DNA of 64,000 nt from Thermoactinomyces daqus (GCF_000763315.1 NZ_JPST01000019.1:24781-88780), one strand, 5' to 3'; shown: positions 33,947 to 44,689, numbered from the stretch's first letter. Numbers and translations: made by a program. Notes: generated from the letters alone by a model not told the origin.

Positions 33947-36041
33947 ATGACAGGACAAACGAAGCAGAGGCTGCGGATCGATGGGCTCTTGATCGTGATT
34001 GCCCTGCTGGCTGCTTTTTTGAACATTTTCGATATTTGGAAGGATAAATACGCGAATGCTTACTACACCGCTGCAGTCACCAGCATGCTTCAGAGCTTTC
34101 ACAATTTCTTCTACGCTTCTTTTGATCCCGGCGGCTACGTGACGGTTGACAAACCGCCGGTCGTGTTCTGGATTCAGACGATGTTCGCTGCTGTTTTCGG
34201 GGTTCACGGCTGGAGCGTGATTTTGCCGCAGGCTTTGGCGGGTGTCGGCTCCGTCCTGATGATGTACATACTGGTCAAACCGTCATTCGGAAAAACAGCG
34301 GCCCGGCTCGCCAGCCTGGTCATGGCCTGCACACCGGTCGCGGCAGCGATCAGCCGGAGCAATAATATTGACAGCATGCTGGTGTTTGCCCTGCTTCTGG
34401 CCACCTGGATGTTGTTCAAAGGAATGCGACGGCAAAAGATTTCCTGGATTTTGGGCGCATTTGCCATGATCGGTGTCGGCTTCAACATGAAGATGCTGGA
34501 AGCCTATATGGTCGTACCGGCTATTTATCTCTTTTATCTCCTCGCTTTTAAGAGCGGATGGAAAAAGAAACTGACGGTGTTGGCCGCAGCAACGGTACTT
34601 ATGGCCGCTGTTTCCCTCTCTTGGGCGGTCGTGGTCGATTCCATTCCAGCGGATCAACGGCCCTATATCGGCAGCAGCCAAACCAATTCCGTGCTGGAGC
34701 TCGCTTTCGGATATAACGGAATGAGCCGACTCACAGGAATGCACGGGGGAGGCAAGGGTGCCAGCGGCAAGAGCTGGATGAACGGAGAGCATTTGCGCCA
34801 GGCACAGGGGAACGGACGAAACATGGCGGGCGATCAGCATACGGCTCCGAACGGGAAACGGATGCCGGGACCGTTCGGAATGTCCAATGGCAAACCGGGC
34901 CAAATGCCCCGATTCGGGATCTGGCGGCATGTTCGGCACCGGGCAACCGGGTCCGCTCCGCCTGTTTCAAAGCGAACTTTCCGGGCAAATCAGCTGGCTC
35001 CTGCCCTTTGTCGCCTTTGCCTCAGCAGGTCTGCTTGCCGGTGTTCGCCGTAAAAAGCCGCTTACGGATCAGCAACAAGAAACATTATTCTGGCTCGGCT
35101 GGTTGCTTCCGGTGATGGCGTTTTTCAGTGTGGCCGGTTTTTTCCATCAATACTATCTGGTCATGCTGGCTCCGCCGATCGCGGCCCTTACCGGAACGGG
35201 CTGGGTGGCGCTGTGGCGGCAATATCGGAACAAGGAGGAATGGAAACGCTGGCTGCTGCCTTCAGGGATTTTGGCGACGACCGCGTTTGAACTGGTGGTG
35301 CTTCACCCGTACCAGCAGCAGATTGGTGTCGGCTGGTCGATCGGCATCGGAGCGGCCGGCATCGGCTTGTCACTGGTCTTGTTCGTTGCCGCCAGGGAGA
35401 AATGGATCCCCGTCGTGGCCCTTGCCGGCATGCTCGTGCTGCTGGTGGCCCCTTTGTACTGGGCAGCGACTCCGATCATTTACGGTGAAAACAGCATGAT
35501 TCCGGAGGCCGGACCGGTGCAGCGGGGCTTTGGTCCGGGAATGGCAATGGGGAAACGCTTTGCCAATCCGCAGATGTCTGCCAATCAAGAATCGCGCGAA
35601 TCTCACCCGTTCTCCTCAGGAAGGACAAGGGGAGGACGCGAGACGCAAATCAACTCCAAATTGCTGCAATATGTGACCAGTCACAATACGGGTGAAAAGT
35701 ATCTGTTTGCCACGACCAATGCGATGTCAGCCGCCCCGTATATCATCGAAACGGGCAAACCTGTGATGGCGATGGGTGGATTTTCGGGTTCCGACCCGAT
35801 TCTCACTGTCTCCAAACTGGAAGAGATGGTGAAAACCAAAGAAGTGAAGTTTTTCCTGATTCCTTCCCAAGACGGTTTCAGGGGATTTGGGGACGGCAAT
35901 GAAAGCAACCGGGTATTCGAGTGGATCCGGGCGCACGGCAAGGAAGTGCCCAAGTCCGAGTGGCAGCCGGACTCATCTCCCGATCACGGATTCCCCATGC
36001 ACTTTGGCGGCGGGGAAACATTATACGAAATTGAGCAATAA
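33947..36041 (+). pseudogene. GT39-family mannosyltransferase (YkcB-like), frameshifted
   Basis: The first frame encodes a dolichyl-phosphate-mannose type transferase: an acidic first loop IFDIWKDKYANAYYTAAV, the DP motif region FYASFDPGGYVTVDKPPV and several helices. It leaves frame at about 34907-34910, where a CCCC run stands. Removing one C continues the protein as GQMPDSGSGGMFGTGQPGPLRLFQ and on through more helices and a soluble C-terminal domain to 36041, for 697 residues. A second translation start after the break is not convincing. It is followed by GT2 and GtrA genes, the usual partners for lipid-linked sugar transfer to the envelope. Confidence 0.82.
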
Positions 36042-36057
36042 GTAAGGAGGGCCGAAC

Positions 36058-37035
36058 ATGAATGAAGCGATTCGCTATTCCATCATCATTCCGGTCTACA
36101 ATGAAGAAGCCGTTATCCATGAAACGCACCGCCGGCTCACGCAGGTGATGGAATCGCTAGCCGAACCGTATGAATTGCTGTTTGTCAACGATGGGAGCCA
36201 GGATCGCACAGAGGAAATCATCACGGAATTAAAAGAGGCTGATCCTCATGTCAAGCTGTTGGATTTCTCGCGCAACTTCGGCCATCAGATCGCAATCACG
36301 GCAGGGATGGATCATGCCCTCGGCGATGCGATCGTGATTATTGATGCCGATTTGCAAGATCCGCCCGAACTGATTCCGCAAATGATCGAGAAATGGAAGG
36401 AAGGGTATGAAGTCGTCTATGCCAAGCGCTCAAAACGCAAAGGGGAGACGCTGTTCAAAAAGTGGACGGCGGCTCTTTTTTACCGGACGCTCCGCGCGTT
36501 GACCGAGGTAAACATTCCGCTCGATACGGGCGACTTCCGCCTGATCGACAGGAAAGTGGCAGAGGCTATGAAGGGCATCCGCGAGAAGAACCGCTTTGTC
36601 CGTGGTCTGGTCAGCTGGGTGGGTTTCCGGCAGACAGCGATTGAGTACGTGCGGGATGAGCGGTTTGCCGGGGAAACGAAATACCCGTTGAAGAAAATGT
36701 TGCGGTTCTCGATGGACGGGATCACCTCCTTCTCTTATAAACCGCTGAAACTGGCTACATATCTCGGTTTTTTCATTTCCTTCGCCAGATTTCTCTATCT
36801 GTTGGTCTCGCTCGGGGAAAGATTGTTCACGACGAGCACGGTTGCCGGGTGGACGTCGCTGATCGCCTGCGTGCTGCTCCTCAACGGGGTGATTCTGATC
36901 ATTTTGGGGATTCTCGGCGAGTATGTCGGCAGAATCTATGATGAAACAAAGAACCGTCCCCTCTATATCCTCCGCAACAGGCCGAATGTGGAACAGAGAG
37001 AGCAGCAAGAGGTGAAGCAGGGTGTTCGCCCATAA
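36058..37035 (+). CDS. GT2-family polyprenyl-phosphate glycosyltransferase
   Basis: The 325-residue enzyme matches the GtrB/YkcC group, which loads a sugar from a nucleotide donor onto undecaprenyl phosphate. It has SIIIPVYNEEAVI, FVNDGSQDRTEEI and the metal site IIDADLQDPPELIP, then two C-terminal membrane helices (LATYLGFFISFARFLYLLV and a second near 270-295). AAGGAGGG precedes ATG 36058. It supplies lipid-linked sugar for the GT39 transferase. Confidence 0.92.
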   Translation: MNEAIRYSIIIPVYNEEAVIHETHRRLTQVMESLAEPYELLFVNDGSQDRTEEIITELKEADPHVKLLDFSRNFGHQIAITAGMDHALGDAIVIIDADLQDPPELIPQMIEKWKEGYEVVYAKRSKRKGETLFKKWTAALFYRTLRALTEVNIPLDTGDFRLIDRKVAEAMKGIREKNRFVRGLVSWVGFRQTAIEYVRDERFAGETKYPLKKMLRFSMDGITSFSYKPLKLATYLGFFISFARFLYLLVSLGERLFTTSTVAGWTSLIACVLLLNGVILIILGILGEYVGRIYDETKNRPLYILRNRPNVEQREQQEVKQGVRP

Positions 37036-37438
37036 GAAGGAGGCTGTTTTGCTCTTTCGCTTCTGCGCTGTCGGGATGGCCAATACGGCCGTCGATTTCG
37101 GCGTCTTCTGCCTGCTGACACTGGGCGGGATGCCGTTCCTTCCCGCTCAGGCATTCTCCTATACGGCCGGGATTGCCAACAGTTTTATCTTGAACCGGAA
37201 ATGGACGTTTCGCATCAGGCGCAAGACGAACACCCCGGAGTTGATGAAGTTTCTTTTGGTAAACGGTTTTTCACTGCTGGTGTCATCCGGCCTGCTTTAT
37301 CTCTTGCGCGATGTCAATCATCTTTCGCTTTGGATTGCCAAGCTGGCAGCCACCGGGGGCGGAATGGCGGTCAACTTTATCGGAAGCCGCCTCTGGGTGT
37401 TTTCAGGAACCAAAACCAAGGGGAGTGAAGTTTCATGA
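37022..37438 (+). CDS. GtrA-family membrane protein
   Basis: The 138-residue protein has four helices of the GtrA type: FCAVGMANTAVDFGVFCLL, AGIANSFILNRKWTF, the third helix NGFSLLVSSGLLYLL and a final VNFIGSRLWVF. GtrA proteins are thought to flip lipid-linked sugars. GTG 37022 overlaps the GT2 gene by 14 bases, and its stop overlaps the galU start, so this is a tight operon. Confidence 0.9.
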   Translation: MFAHKKEAVLLFRFCAVGMANTAVDFGVFCLLTLGGMPFLPAQAFSYTAGIANSFILNRKWTFRIRRKTNTPELMKFLLVNGFSLLVSSGLLYLLRDVNHLSLWIAKLAATGGGMAVNFIGSRLWVFSGTKTKGSEVS

Positions 37439-38421
37439 GGGTAAGGAAAGCAGTCATCCCGGCGGCGGGACTGGGTACGCGATTTCTTCCGGCGACGAAA
37501 GCCCAGCCAAAGGAAATGCTGCCGATTGTCGATAAACCCGCCATTCAATATATCGTCGAAGAAGCAGTCCAATCGGGGATTGAAAGCATCATCATCGTTA
37601 CAGGGAGAAACAAGCGGTCGATTGAGGATCATTTTGACCGTTCCGTGGAGCTGGAACAGACCCTCCGGGACAAAGGGAAAACGGATCTCCTGCAGGAGCT
37701 GAAGCAGATTTCTAACATGGCGGCCATTCATTATATCCGGCAAAAGGTGCCGTTGGGGCTGGGGCATGCCATCTTGTGCGCTGAGCAGTTTATCGGGGAT
37801 GAGCCGTTTGCGGTTCTCCTGGGGGATGACATGATGGTCTCGGAAAAGCCGGCCCTAAAGCAGCTGATCGATGTGTTTGCCGAAGCGGAAACCGAAGTGG
37901 TCGGGGTGCAATCGGTGCCGTCGTCAGAAGTGCATAAATATGGCATTATCGATGCCCGCAAACAAAGAGGCAGCGTCTATGAGGTTCGCGATTTGGTCGA
38001 AAAACCTTCCCTTCATGAAGCGCCTTCCCGCATGGCGATTATGGGACGTTATATCTTGAAGCCCGCCATCTTCCCGATCTTGCGGACGGTCGGCAGGGGG
38101 GCCGGAAATGAAATCCAGTTGACCGATGCCCTGCGGGTAATCTGCAAAAAGAAGCCGATCCTCGCCCGGGAACTGAAGGGAAGCCGCTATGATATCGGAG
38201 ACAAATTGGGTTACCTGAAAGCCGGCATTGAGATCGGTTTGCGGCGGAAGGAAATTGGCCGGCATGATCAAGTGGAATGGGCTGGCACTTGCCAATGTCT
38301 GGACGATCGAGTCGTTTGTGCTGGTTTGGCTGGCTTTGAGGGAAAAAGTGAAGCAAGCTTTTTATTTTGGAACGGCGCTCTACGGGATTGCGGCCTTGCT
38401 GCTCCTCGGCTGGACAGCTGA
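37435..38421 (+). CDS. galU: UTP-glucose-1-phosphate uridylyltransferase GalU, C-terminus aberrant
   Basis: Residues 1 to about 272 are a normal GalU: IPAAGLGTRFLPATKAQPKEMLPIVDKP, LGLGHAILCAEQFIG, VEKPSLHEAPS and YDIGDKLGYLKAGIE. The enzyme makes UDP-glucose. After LRRKEIG the frame runs on for about 55 atypical residues, read out of frame through the neighbouring DUF2339 sequence, and stops at 38421. The usual short C-terminal helix is missing. This points to a deletion or a base error near 38250. The enzyme core is complete, so activity is possible. Confidence 0.85.
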   Translation: MRVRKAVIPAAGLGTRFLPATKAQPKEMLPIVDKPAIQYIVEEAVQSGIESIIIVTGRNKRSIEDHFDRSVELEQTLRDKGKTDLLQELKQISNMAAIHYIRQKVPLGLGHAILCAEQFIGDEPFAVLLGDDMMVSEKPALKQLIDVFAEAETEVVGVQSVPSSEVHKYGIIDARKQRGSVYEVRDLVEKPSLHEAPSRMAIMGRYILKPAIFPILRTVGRGAGNEIQLTDALRVICKKKPILARELKGSRYDIGDKLGYLKAGIEIGLRRKEIGRHDQVEWAGTCQCLDDRVVCAGLAGFEGKSEASFLFWNGALRDCGLAAPRLDS

Positions 38422-39709
38422 AATCTTGTCATTGCATCATTGGATTCCGGTGTGGAACCGGGAAACATTTTCTTATTTCCTGTGGGCCGGGATGGTCACA
38501 TTTCAGGCCTGTCAGATCAGAAAAAGCCGCACCCCCGGATGGGAGCCCTGGTTTGAAATTTTTTATACCGGCAGCGCCATTATGCTGTTCTTCTGGCTGT
38601 CGATCGAAATCAACATTTATTTTGACAGATCTGCCCGGACAGGGTTCTGGGAATTGAACCGCTATTTTGTCTTATATATGATCTGGGCATTATACAGTTT
38701 GCTCGTTCATGAAACCGGGCTGAGACAGCGGGTGCGCGTGTTGGTCCCCGTCTCCTAGGGCATGATGTTTCTCGCGCTCGTCTCCGTCGCCGTCTGGGGA
38801 ATGGCGGATCAGCCGCTCTCTTCCTTTGTTCCTGTTTTCAATATGCGTTTTCTCGCCTTTCTGGTTGAGATCGGTTGCGTCATTCTCATGCTGTGGCGCG
38901 GCAGGAAGGCTGAACCGCTCCCATCCTTGAAGTGGGCTCCGGTTTTGTTGCTGGGAGCGCTCCTGGTTTTGCTGTTTGAAATCGTCACATTGGAAGTGGG
39001 AGGGACATCAGACTATTTTGCGCCGGCGTTTGGTGATTATACCCGGGCCCAATGGTACAAGGGATTTTTTATCTCCCTCAGCTGGATTGGATACAGTCTT
39101 TTGTGCGTGTGGCTCGGCAGGAGTTTCCGGCAGAAACTGATTTTGTTTTTCGCCTGGGGAAGTCTTGGTTTGGGCGTGTTGTCGGTCATGTTTCAAGGGC
39201 TGTTTTTGCCGGCGCGGATCAATTGGATGCCGGTGATAAACATTCGTTTTGCGGCCTTGTTCATCTCCGCCGCCTGTCTGTATTTGTACCAATCGAAAGG
39301 GAAGGCTTTGGAGGCCAAACGAATCTGGGTGCTTCTCGCGCGGATCCTGTTGGTCGTACTTTTGTTTGAATTAATTACGGTTGAAATCAGCGGCATTTTT
39401 GCGCACTGTTTGTGGGAGCTCAACACCGGCAATCCGGTTTTGCAACATCAAATCGAGAATCAGAAGCAGCTCGCGCTGTCCATTTCCTGGATCTTTTATT
39501 CGCTTCTGTTGATGCTGACCGGGATTTGGCGAAAATGGGCCTGGCTGCGCTGGTCGGCCATCAGCCTGTTCGGGCTTTCCATCCTGAAAATCTTTTTGTT
39601 TGATCTCTCCTCGATTGAGACGCTGTACCGCATTGTCTCGTTTATGGCGCTCGGCGTCATTCTGCTTGCTGTTTCTTATCTCTATCAGCGGTACAGGGAA
39701 CGGTTTTAG
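38264..39709 (+). pseudogene. DUF2339 membrane protein, N-terminally truncated with in-frame TAG
   Basis: Two stretches in one frame (to 38758, then from 38762) are hydrophobic and together resemble the C-terminal half of DUF2339 proteins, ending with the typical ISLFGLSILKIFLFDLSSIE and YRIVSFMALGVILLAVSYLYQRYR. A TAG at 38756-38758 interrupts them. DUF2339 proteins are usually 800 or more residues, so the N-terminal half is absent. The 5' end meets the abnormal galU tail. It reads as a decayed gene, although a short product from ATG 38762 cannot be excluded. Confidence 0.7.
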
Positions 39710-39816
39710 CACTTCACGACCCGGCCCGGCGATTTTGCGGCAGCCTTTGCGACGCGGAACCGCAAGTAAAAGAGAAACACCGGAATCCGGCGGGCTCCTT
39801 TTGCGGGTTTAACCAC

Positions 39817-39854
39817 TGAGCGAGAAGAAAAATACAGCTCTTCTCGCTCTTTTC
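39817..39854. terminator. Bidirectional terminator between convergent genes
   Basis: GAGCGAGAAGA (39819-39829) pairs with TCTTCTCGCTC (39839-39849) and is followed by TTTT on the plus strand. Confidence 0.8.
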
Positions 39855-39911
39855 CGCATGTGCGTTGTGTCGGGGCAGTGAAGCTTGGGGTGACTTACAG
39901 ATCATCAATGT

Positions 39912-41327
39912 TTATGTGCGGGGATCATACCGGTCGCAGCGCACGTAACCGCGGAAAGTCCGTTCCAAATCTTTTCCGAGCCGAAAAAGCAGCTCTTCCT
40001 GCCCGGTTGCTGTAATCAGTTGCACAGCGAGCGGCATTCCGTTTTCATCCTCACCGACGGGAAGAGTTAGCGACGGTAAGCCAAATGTATTGGCATAGGT
40101 AATGAAAGGGAGGAATTTTCGGAATGTTCGTCGTACAGAAAAAATCTCGCGATATTGTTGACCGTGAGCGGGTGCGGTGGAATGGTAAACAGGCAGGATC
40201 AGCACGCGGGATTGCAGATAGTTTTGCACCGTGGTTTTGGCGATGGAAAACGCTCCCATAAACCTCCGCCAAGTGGATGCCGTTGGTTTAAACAAACGTG
40301 ATGCGATCAGGGCCCAGGTGAGATAAGGGTGCAGGCGGTGCGGCAAACCCGCTTTTGCTTTGAGCCATTCGGTCGCCACGTGGCGCATCCGCATTTCCAA
40401 GATTTCCCCAATCAAATATTTGCTACCGTCGACGGACATGATCCATTGCCACCACTGCGCCGATTCTGCCAGATAAGGAGGCGGGTCGTGATCGACGGAT
40501 ACGTTATTTTTTAGATGTGCCGCCATGTTTTCCAGACAGGCAACAGTCGCTTTTTGCATCGGGAAAGCAGCGGGTAACACGGGGATGATGACGGAAAAGC
40601 GGGACGAGGCTGCGGGCACGTGCCGGCCGGAGAGAATCTCATGAATCAGCTTGGCATCATCGACTGATTTGGCCAATGCTCCGACTCCCAGCATACTTTG
40701 CTGGACAGGGTGGGAAATCGGTGGGAAAATTCCTTCATGAGGCACTTGACCGAAACCTGACTTGAAACCGACGACACCATTAAAATGGGCCGGAAATCGA
40801 ATCGAACCGCCTATGTCCGCCCCGATTCCGACGGCGGCTCCCCCGACTGCGATCAGGGCACCTTCACCGCCGCTCGAGCCACCCGCGCTGCAGGAGGGAT
40901 TCCAGGGGTTGTTGGTGCGTCCGAATACGAGATTATCCGTTTCCTGGCAAAAACAGAGGGAAGGCGTATTTGTTTTGCAGAGGATAATGGCTCCTTCGCG
41001 TTTGAGGCGGCGGATGATTTCCGCATCTTCTTTGTCGATGATCCGGGTGCGTGCAGAGAGGCCGCCGGTCGTTTTTGTGCCTTTAACATGAAAGCATTCT
41101 TTGACACTGACGGGGACACCGAACAATCTGCCTTCTTTCGGGCGGGAAGCCATCTGCTCGGCTTCAGCCAGCGCATCTGCAAACCTCTCTTCAGTCACTG
41201 CATTGATTACGGGATGAGTGGCACGGATTTGATTGATATAAGCTTCGGCCGCTTCCTTGGGAGTGAGTTGGTTTGCTTTGATCTTCGCAGACAGGCTCGT
41301 TGCATCCAGATCCAAAATGGAGTTCAA
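39912..41327 (-). CDS. Amidase signature-family enzyme
   Basis: The 471-residue protein has the Ser-cisSer-Lys triad of the family: Lys76 in VSVKECFH, cis-Ser151 in AGGSSGGEGALIA and nucleophile Ser175 in GADIGGSIRFPAHFNG. It hydrolyses an amide, but the substrate is unclear. It resembles FAAH-like or generic amidases more than GatA, since it is alone and not beside gatC or gatB. It is monocistronic and divergent from the hydroxyacid dehydrogenase. Confidence 0.9.
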   Translation of the reverse strand: MNSILDLDATSLSAKIKANQLTPKEAAEAYINQIRATHPVINAVTEERFADALAEAEQMASRPKEGRLFGVPVSVKECFHVKGTKTTGGLSARTRIIDKEDAEIIRRLKREGAIILCKTNTPSLCFCQETDNLVFGRTNNPWNPSCSAGGSSGGEGALIAVGGAAVGIGADIGGSIRFPAHFNGVVGFKSGFGQVPHEGIFPPISHPVQQSMLGVGALAKSVDDAKLIHEILSGRHVPAASSRFSVIIPVLPAAFPMQKATVACLENMAAHLKNNVSVDHDPPPYLAESAQWWQWIMSVDGSKYLIGEILEMRMRHVATEWLKAKAGLPHRLHPYLTWALIASRLFKPTASTWRRFMGAFSIAKTTVQNYLQSRVLILPVYHSTAPAHGQQYREIFSVRRTFRKFLPFITYANTFGLPSLTLPVGEDENGMPLAVQLITATGQEELLFRLGKDLERTFRGYVRCDRYDPRT

Positions 41328-41515
41328 ATTGTTGCCCCCTTTGTTTCGCGATGGTTTTTTGCTATTATTATAACATTGAAAGCCAGAGGAAATTTCCGTT
41401 TTATTTTGAATAAACAGGGTATTCAGAAGGGAAGACGCACCTTTTTGTCGAATATTATTACGATTACTAACAATACTTATATAAGAATCGTAGAAGGAAA
41501 TGAGGAGGAGCCAGA

Positions 41516-42517
41516 TTGAACCATCAGGTGTTGGTTACGCATGAAATCGACCGGCAGATGCTGGAGCGATTGCAAACTGAAGCTGAGCTTGACATCGTGT
41601 CAAACAAAGCAGCATGGACACAGGAGGAGATCATTCAGCGGCTGCAAGGGAAGGATGCGCTCCTTTGCACCGTAACCGACCCGATTGGGGAAAAAGTGAT
41701 CGAAGCTTGTCCACGGCTTCAAATCATCAGCAACTACGGGGTGGGTTACAATCATATTGATCTTGAAGCGGCCAGCAAAAGAGGTATTGTCGTAACCAAT
41801 ACGCCGGATGTTTTGACTGAGGCCACTGCCGATCTCACGTGGGCGCTGTTGCTCGATGTTGCGCGGAGAGTTACCGAAGGGGACCGCCTGGTTCGCCAGG
41901 GACGTTGGCGGGGTTGGGAGCCGTCGTTTATGCAAGGAACCGAAGTCACCGGAAAAACGCTCGGCATCATCGGCATGGGGCGAATCGGCCGGGCAGTCGC
42001 GCGACGGGCCAGGGGCTTCGCCATGAATATTCTTTATTATTCACGCACGCGTCTGCCTCTTGCAATCGAGAGGGAGTTGGGGTTACAATTTGCCAATATC
42101 GATTCTTTGCTGGCGGAATCCGATTTTGTTTCCTTGCATACGCCGTATACCCCGGCCACTCATCATCTGATCGGGGCAAGGGAACTCGGGCAGATGAAAG
42201 AATCGGCATTTCTCATCAATACGGCGCGCGGTGCAGTCGTCGATGAACAGGTACTGATCCGTGCGTTGTAGGAGAAGAAAATAGCCGGCGCGGCGTTGGA
42301 CGTGTATGAACGTGAACCGTTGGTTCCCAACGAGCTCATCCGGCTGGACAATGTTGTGCTCGCCCCTCATCTTGGCAGCGCCACGAAAGAGACGCGAAGA
42401 GCGATGGCTGAGCTTGCGGTGCAAAATCTAGCAGATTACTTTGCAGGGAAAAAGCCAAGGTATTTGGTTAATGAAGAAGTATGGGAAATGAGATCCCGGC
42501 GTCTTCAGGGAAAATAA
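41516..42517 (+). pseudogene. D-2-hydroxyacid dehydrogenase with in-frame TAG
   Basis: The protein (333 residues if read through) is a glyoxylate/hydroxypyruvate reductase type: ISNYGVGYNHIDLEAA, Rossmann motif GIIGMGRIGRAVA, and the catalytic Arg in NTARGAVVDEQ. TAG at 42269-42271 follows IRAL, where family members often have Q or E before EKKIAGAALDVYE. A single CAG to TAG change would explain it. The frame continues to the catalytic Glu (VYEREP) and His (APHLGSAT). TTG 41516 is the start, with GAGGAGGAG before it. Confidence 0.88.
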
Positions 42518-42543
42518 AAGGTGTGGAAAATTTTCCGAATGCC

Positions 42544-42572
42544 TTGGACGAAACAAGCAAATGTGCTAATAT
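42544..42572 (+). promoter_or_regulatory. Promoter of greA
   Basis: TTGGAC (42544-42549), a 17-base spacer and TAATAT (42567-42572) form a good sigma-A promoter. The leader to greA is about 165 bases. Confidence 0.65.
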
Positions 42573-42744
42573 ATTCAGCAGCTTGATTTTTGGCTTAACC
42601 CTTTTGCCGGATCGGGCAAAAACGGGTGACTGCGCGAGGAAAGTGTTGTGTAATCGCTTACAACGCGGGATGAAAAAGCCGTGCCGGCGGCGGAAATTCC
42701 TGCCGTCCAAAGCGGTCTGTTGTCGATTGAAGGAGGTAAATTAC

Positions 42745-43221
42745 ATGTCGCAAAATAATAAAGAGGTTTTGTTAACGGAAGAAGGACTGGAGAAATTAAA
42801 GCAGGAATTGGAACATCTCAAAACGACGAAACGTCATGAAGTGGCACAACGCTTGAAAGAGGCGATCGCCCAGGGTGATTTAAGCGAAAACTCCGAGTAC
42901 GATGCAGCAAAAGAAGAGCAGGCGTTTATTGAATCCCGGATTATTACGCTGGAAAATATGATTCGCAATGCGAAAATCATCGGTTCCAATTTGGATAAAA
43001 ATGTTGTGAGCGTCGGTTCAAAAGTGACCATTCAGGAACTTCCCGACGGCGATCGGGAAACATATACGATTGTTGGAAGCGCTGAATCGAATCCGTCCGA
43101 ATTTAAAATTTCAAACGAATCGCCGATTGGAAAAGAATTGATCGGGCGTCGTGTCGATGATGTCGTTCATGTTGCGACACCTTCCGGTACCATACAATTT
43201 AAAATCATCGAAATCGATTAA
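42745..43221 (+). CDS. greA: Transcription elongation factor GreA
   Basis: The 158-residue factor rescues backtracked RNA polymerase by stimulating transcript cleavage. Its N-terminal coiled coil includes [17 protein letters not shown] and the tip acids in [16 protein letters not shown]. The C-terminal domain ends [18 protein letters not shown] and [21 protein letters not shown] precedes ATG 42745, and a terminator follows the stop. Confidence 0.97.
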   Translation: MSQNNKEVLLTEEGLEKLKQELEHLKTTKRHEVAQRLKEAIAQGDLSENSEYDAAKEEQAFIESRIITLENMIRNAKIIGSNLDKNVVSVGSKVTIQELPDGDRETYTIVGSAESNPSEFKISNESPIGKELIGRRVDDVVHVATPSGTIQFKIIEID

Positions 43222-43231
43222 GCCTTGATTT

Positions 43232-43264
43232 AACCCTTTGTCCCTTGCCGGCAAAGGGTTTTTT
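43232..43264 (+). terminator. Terminator of greA
   Basis: AACCCTTTG pairs with CAAAGGGTT, followed by six T. Confidence 0.92.
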
Positions 43265-43443
43265 ATGTGGTACCGGGTTTTGGTCCGCTCTGGTTCCGGA
43301 TGCCCTGCTTCCATCCCGGCCTTGCTTAAGTCTCTTTTCCGGTGATGCTCTATCCCGGCCGGTTTTTTATTTCTGCATGATTTTTCCTCTTTTCCGGCAA
43401 ACTACAATGGAATCCAAATGTTTTTCCGGGAAAGGTGTGGCCG

Positions 43444-44685
43444 ATGGTTAAAAGACGAGTGGTAGTAACGGGATATGGCTGTTTAACGCCGCTGGGAAAA
43501 GATCCGGATACTTTTTGGGCAAACCTGGTCGCCGGAAAAAGCGGGGCAGGCCCGATTACCCGATTCGATCCGTGCGATTTTCCCACGAAGATTGCTGCGG
43601 AGATCCACGACTATGATCCGGAGGATTACCTTGATGCCAAAGATGCCCGGAGGATGGATTTATTTTCCCAATATGCGGTGATTGCCGCCAAACAGGCTTT
43701 TCACCGTGCACAATTACATGAGGATAAATGGGATGCGGAGCGCGTTGGCGTGATGGTCGGTTCGGGCAGCGGCGGATTGGCGATGATTCAGCAGGAATAC
43801 AGAAGAATATTGGAAAAGGGACCCAATCGTCTCAGCCCTTACCTGGCTCCATCGATGCTCTCCAACATGGCTAGCGGCGAAATTGCCATCGCGCTGGGAG
43901 CACGGGGACCGTCTGCTGCTGTGGTGACTGCCTGTGCCACCGGGAGCAGTTGCATCGGGGAGGCGATGCGAGCCATCCAGTATGGGGAGGCGGATATTGT
44001 TCTGGCCGGAGGAACGGAAGCACCGATCACGCCTCTCGGTTTGGCCGCTTTTTCCAAAATTCGCGCACTCTCCAGGAAAAATGAAGAACCGGCCAAGGCT
44101 TCGAGGCCTTTTGATCGCAACCGCGACGGTTTTGTGGCTGGCGAAGGGGCAGGGGTGCTTGTTTTGGAAGAGTTGGAGCATGCTTTGCGCAGGAATGTGC
44201 CGATTTTGGCCGAACTGATAGGGTATGGGGTGACCACCGATGCCTATCACATCACGTCACCGCGGGCGGACGGAGAAGGGGCGGCCGGAGCGATGCGTTT
44301 GGCTTTAAGAGATGCGGGTCTCTCTCCCGGTCAAATCGATTATATCAATGCGCATGGAACGGGAACCCGGCTGAATGACTGGATTGAAACGCAGGCGATC
44401 AAGCAGGTGTTCGCGGATGACGCCGGGCGTGTTCCTGTAAGTTCGATCAAATCGATGACCGGTCATATGTTGGGGGCGGGAGGAGCGGTTGAGATGATCG
44501 CTTCGGTTCAGACCCTGAATACCGGCCTGATTCCTCCGACAATTAACTGGGAGGAACCGGATGAGGGGGCCGATCTCGATTATGTGCCCAATGTGGCCAG
44601 ACGAAAAGAATGCCGTTATGTCATGAGCAATTCATTTGGTTTTGGCGGGCACAATGTGAGTTTGATTGTGAAGAAATGGGAGTGA
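43444..44685 (+). CDS. fabF: Beta-ketoacyl-ACP synthase II (FabF)
   Basis: The 413-residue condensing enzyme extends fatty-acid chains with malonyl-ACP. The Cys-His-His triad is Cys164 in TACATGSSC, His304 in INAHGTGT and His341 in KSMTGHMLG. ATG 43444 is chosen over GTG 43435 because AAAGGTG lies just before it. It stands alone, without fabH, fabD or acpP beside it, so it may be a second FabF with a special acyl substrate. Confidence 0.93.
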   Translation: MVKRRVVVTGYGCLTPLGKDPDTFWANLVAGKSGAGPITRFDPCDFPTKIAAEIHDYDPEDYLDAKDARRMDLFSQYAVIAAKQAFHRAQLHEDKWDAERVGVMVGSGSGGLAMIQQEYRRILEKGPNRLSPYLAPSMLSNMASGEIAIALGARGPSAAVVTACATGSSCIGEAMRAIQYGEADIVLAGGTEAPITPLGLAAFSKIRALSRKNEEPAKASRPFDRNRDGFVAGEGAGVLVLEELEHALRRNVPILAELIGYGVTTDAYHITSPRADGEGAAGAMRLALRDAGLSPGQIDYINAHGTGTRLNDWIETQAIKQVFADDAGRVPVSSIKSMTGHMLGAGGAVEMIASVQTLNTGLIPPTINWEEPDEGADLDYVPNVARRKECRYVMSNSFGFGGHNVSLIVKKWE

Positions 44686-44689
44686 ACAA

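Noticed and set aside
38228..38758. Long separate membrane-protein gene starting at TTG 38228 inside galU
   Set aside because: The first codons lie within galU and lack a ribosome site; the similarity to DUF2339 begins later and continues past the TAG.
38756..42271. Genome-wide recoding of TAG to an amino acid
   Set aside because: Several intact genes (aldehyde dehydrogenase, ABC_ATPase, aspS) end in TAG at the expected position, so TAG acts as a stop here.
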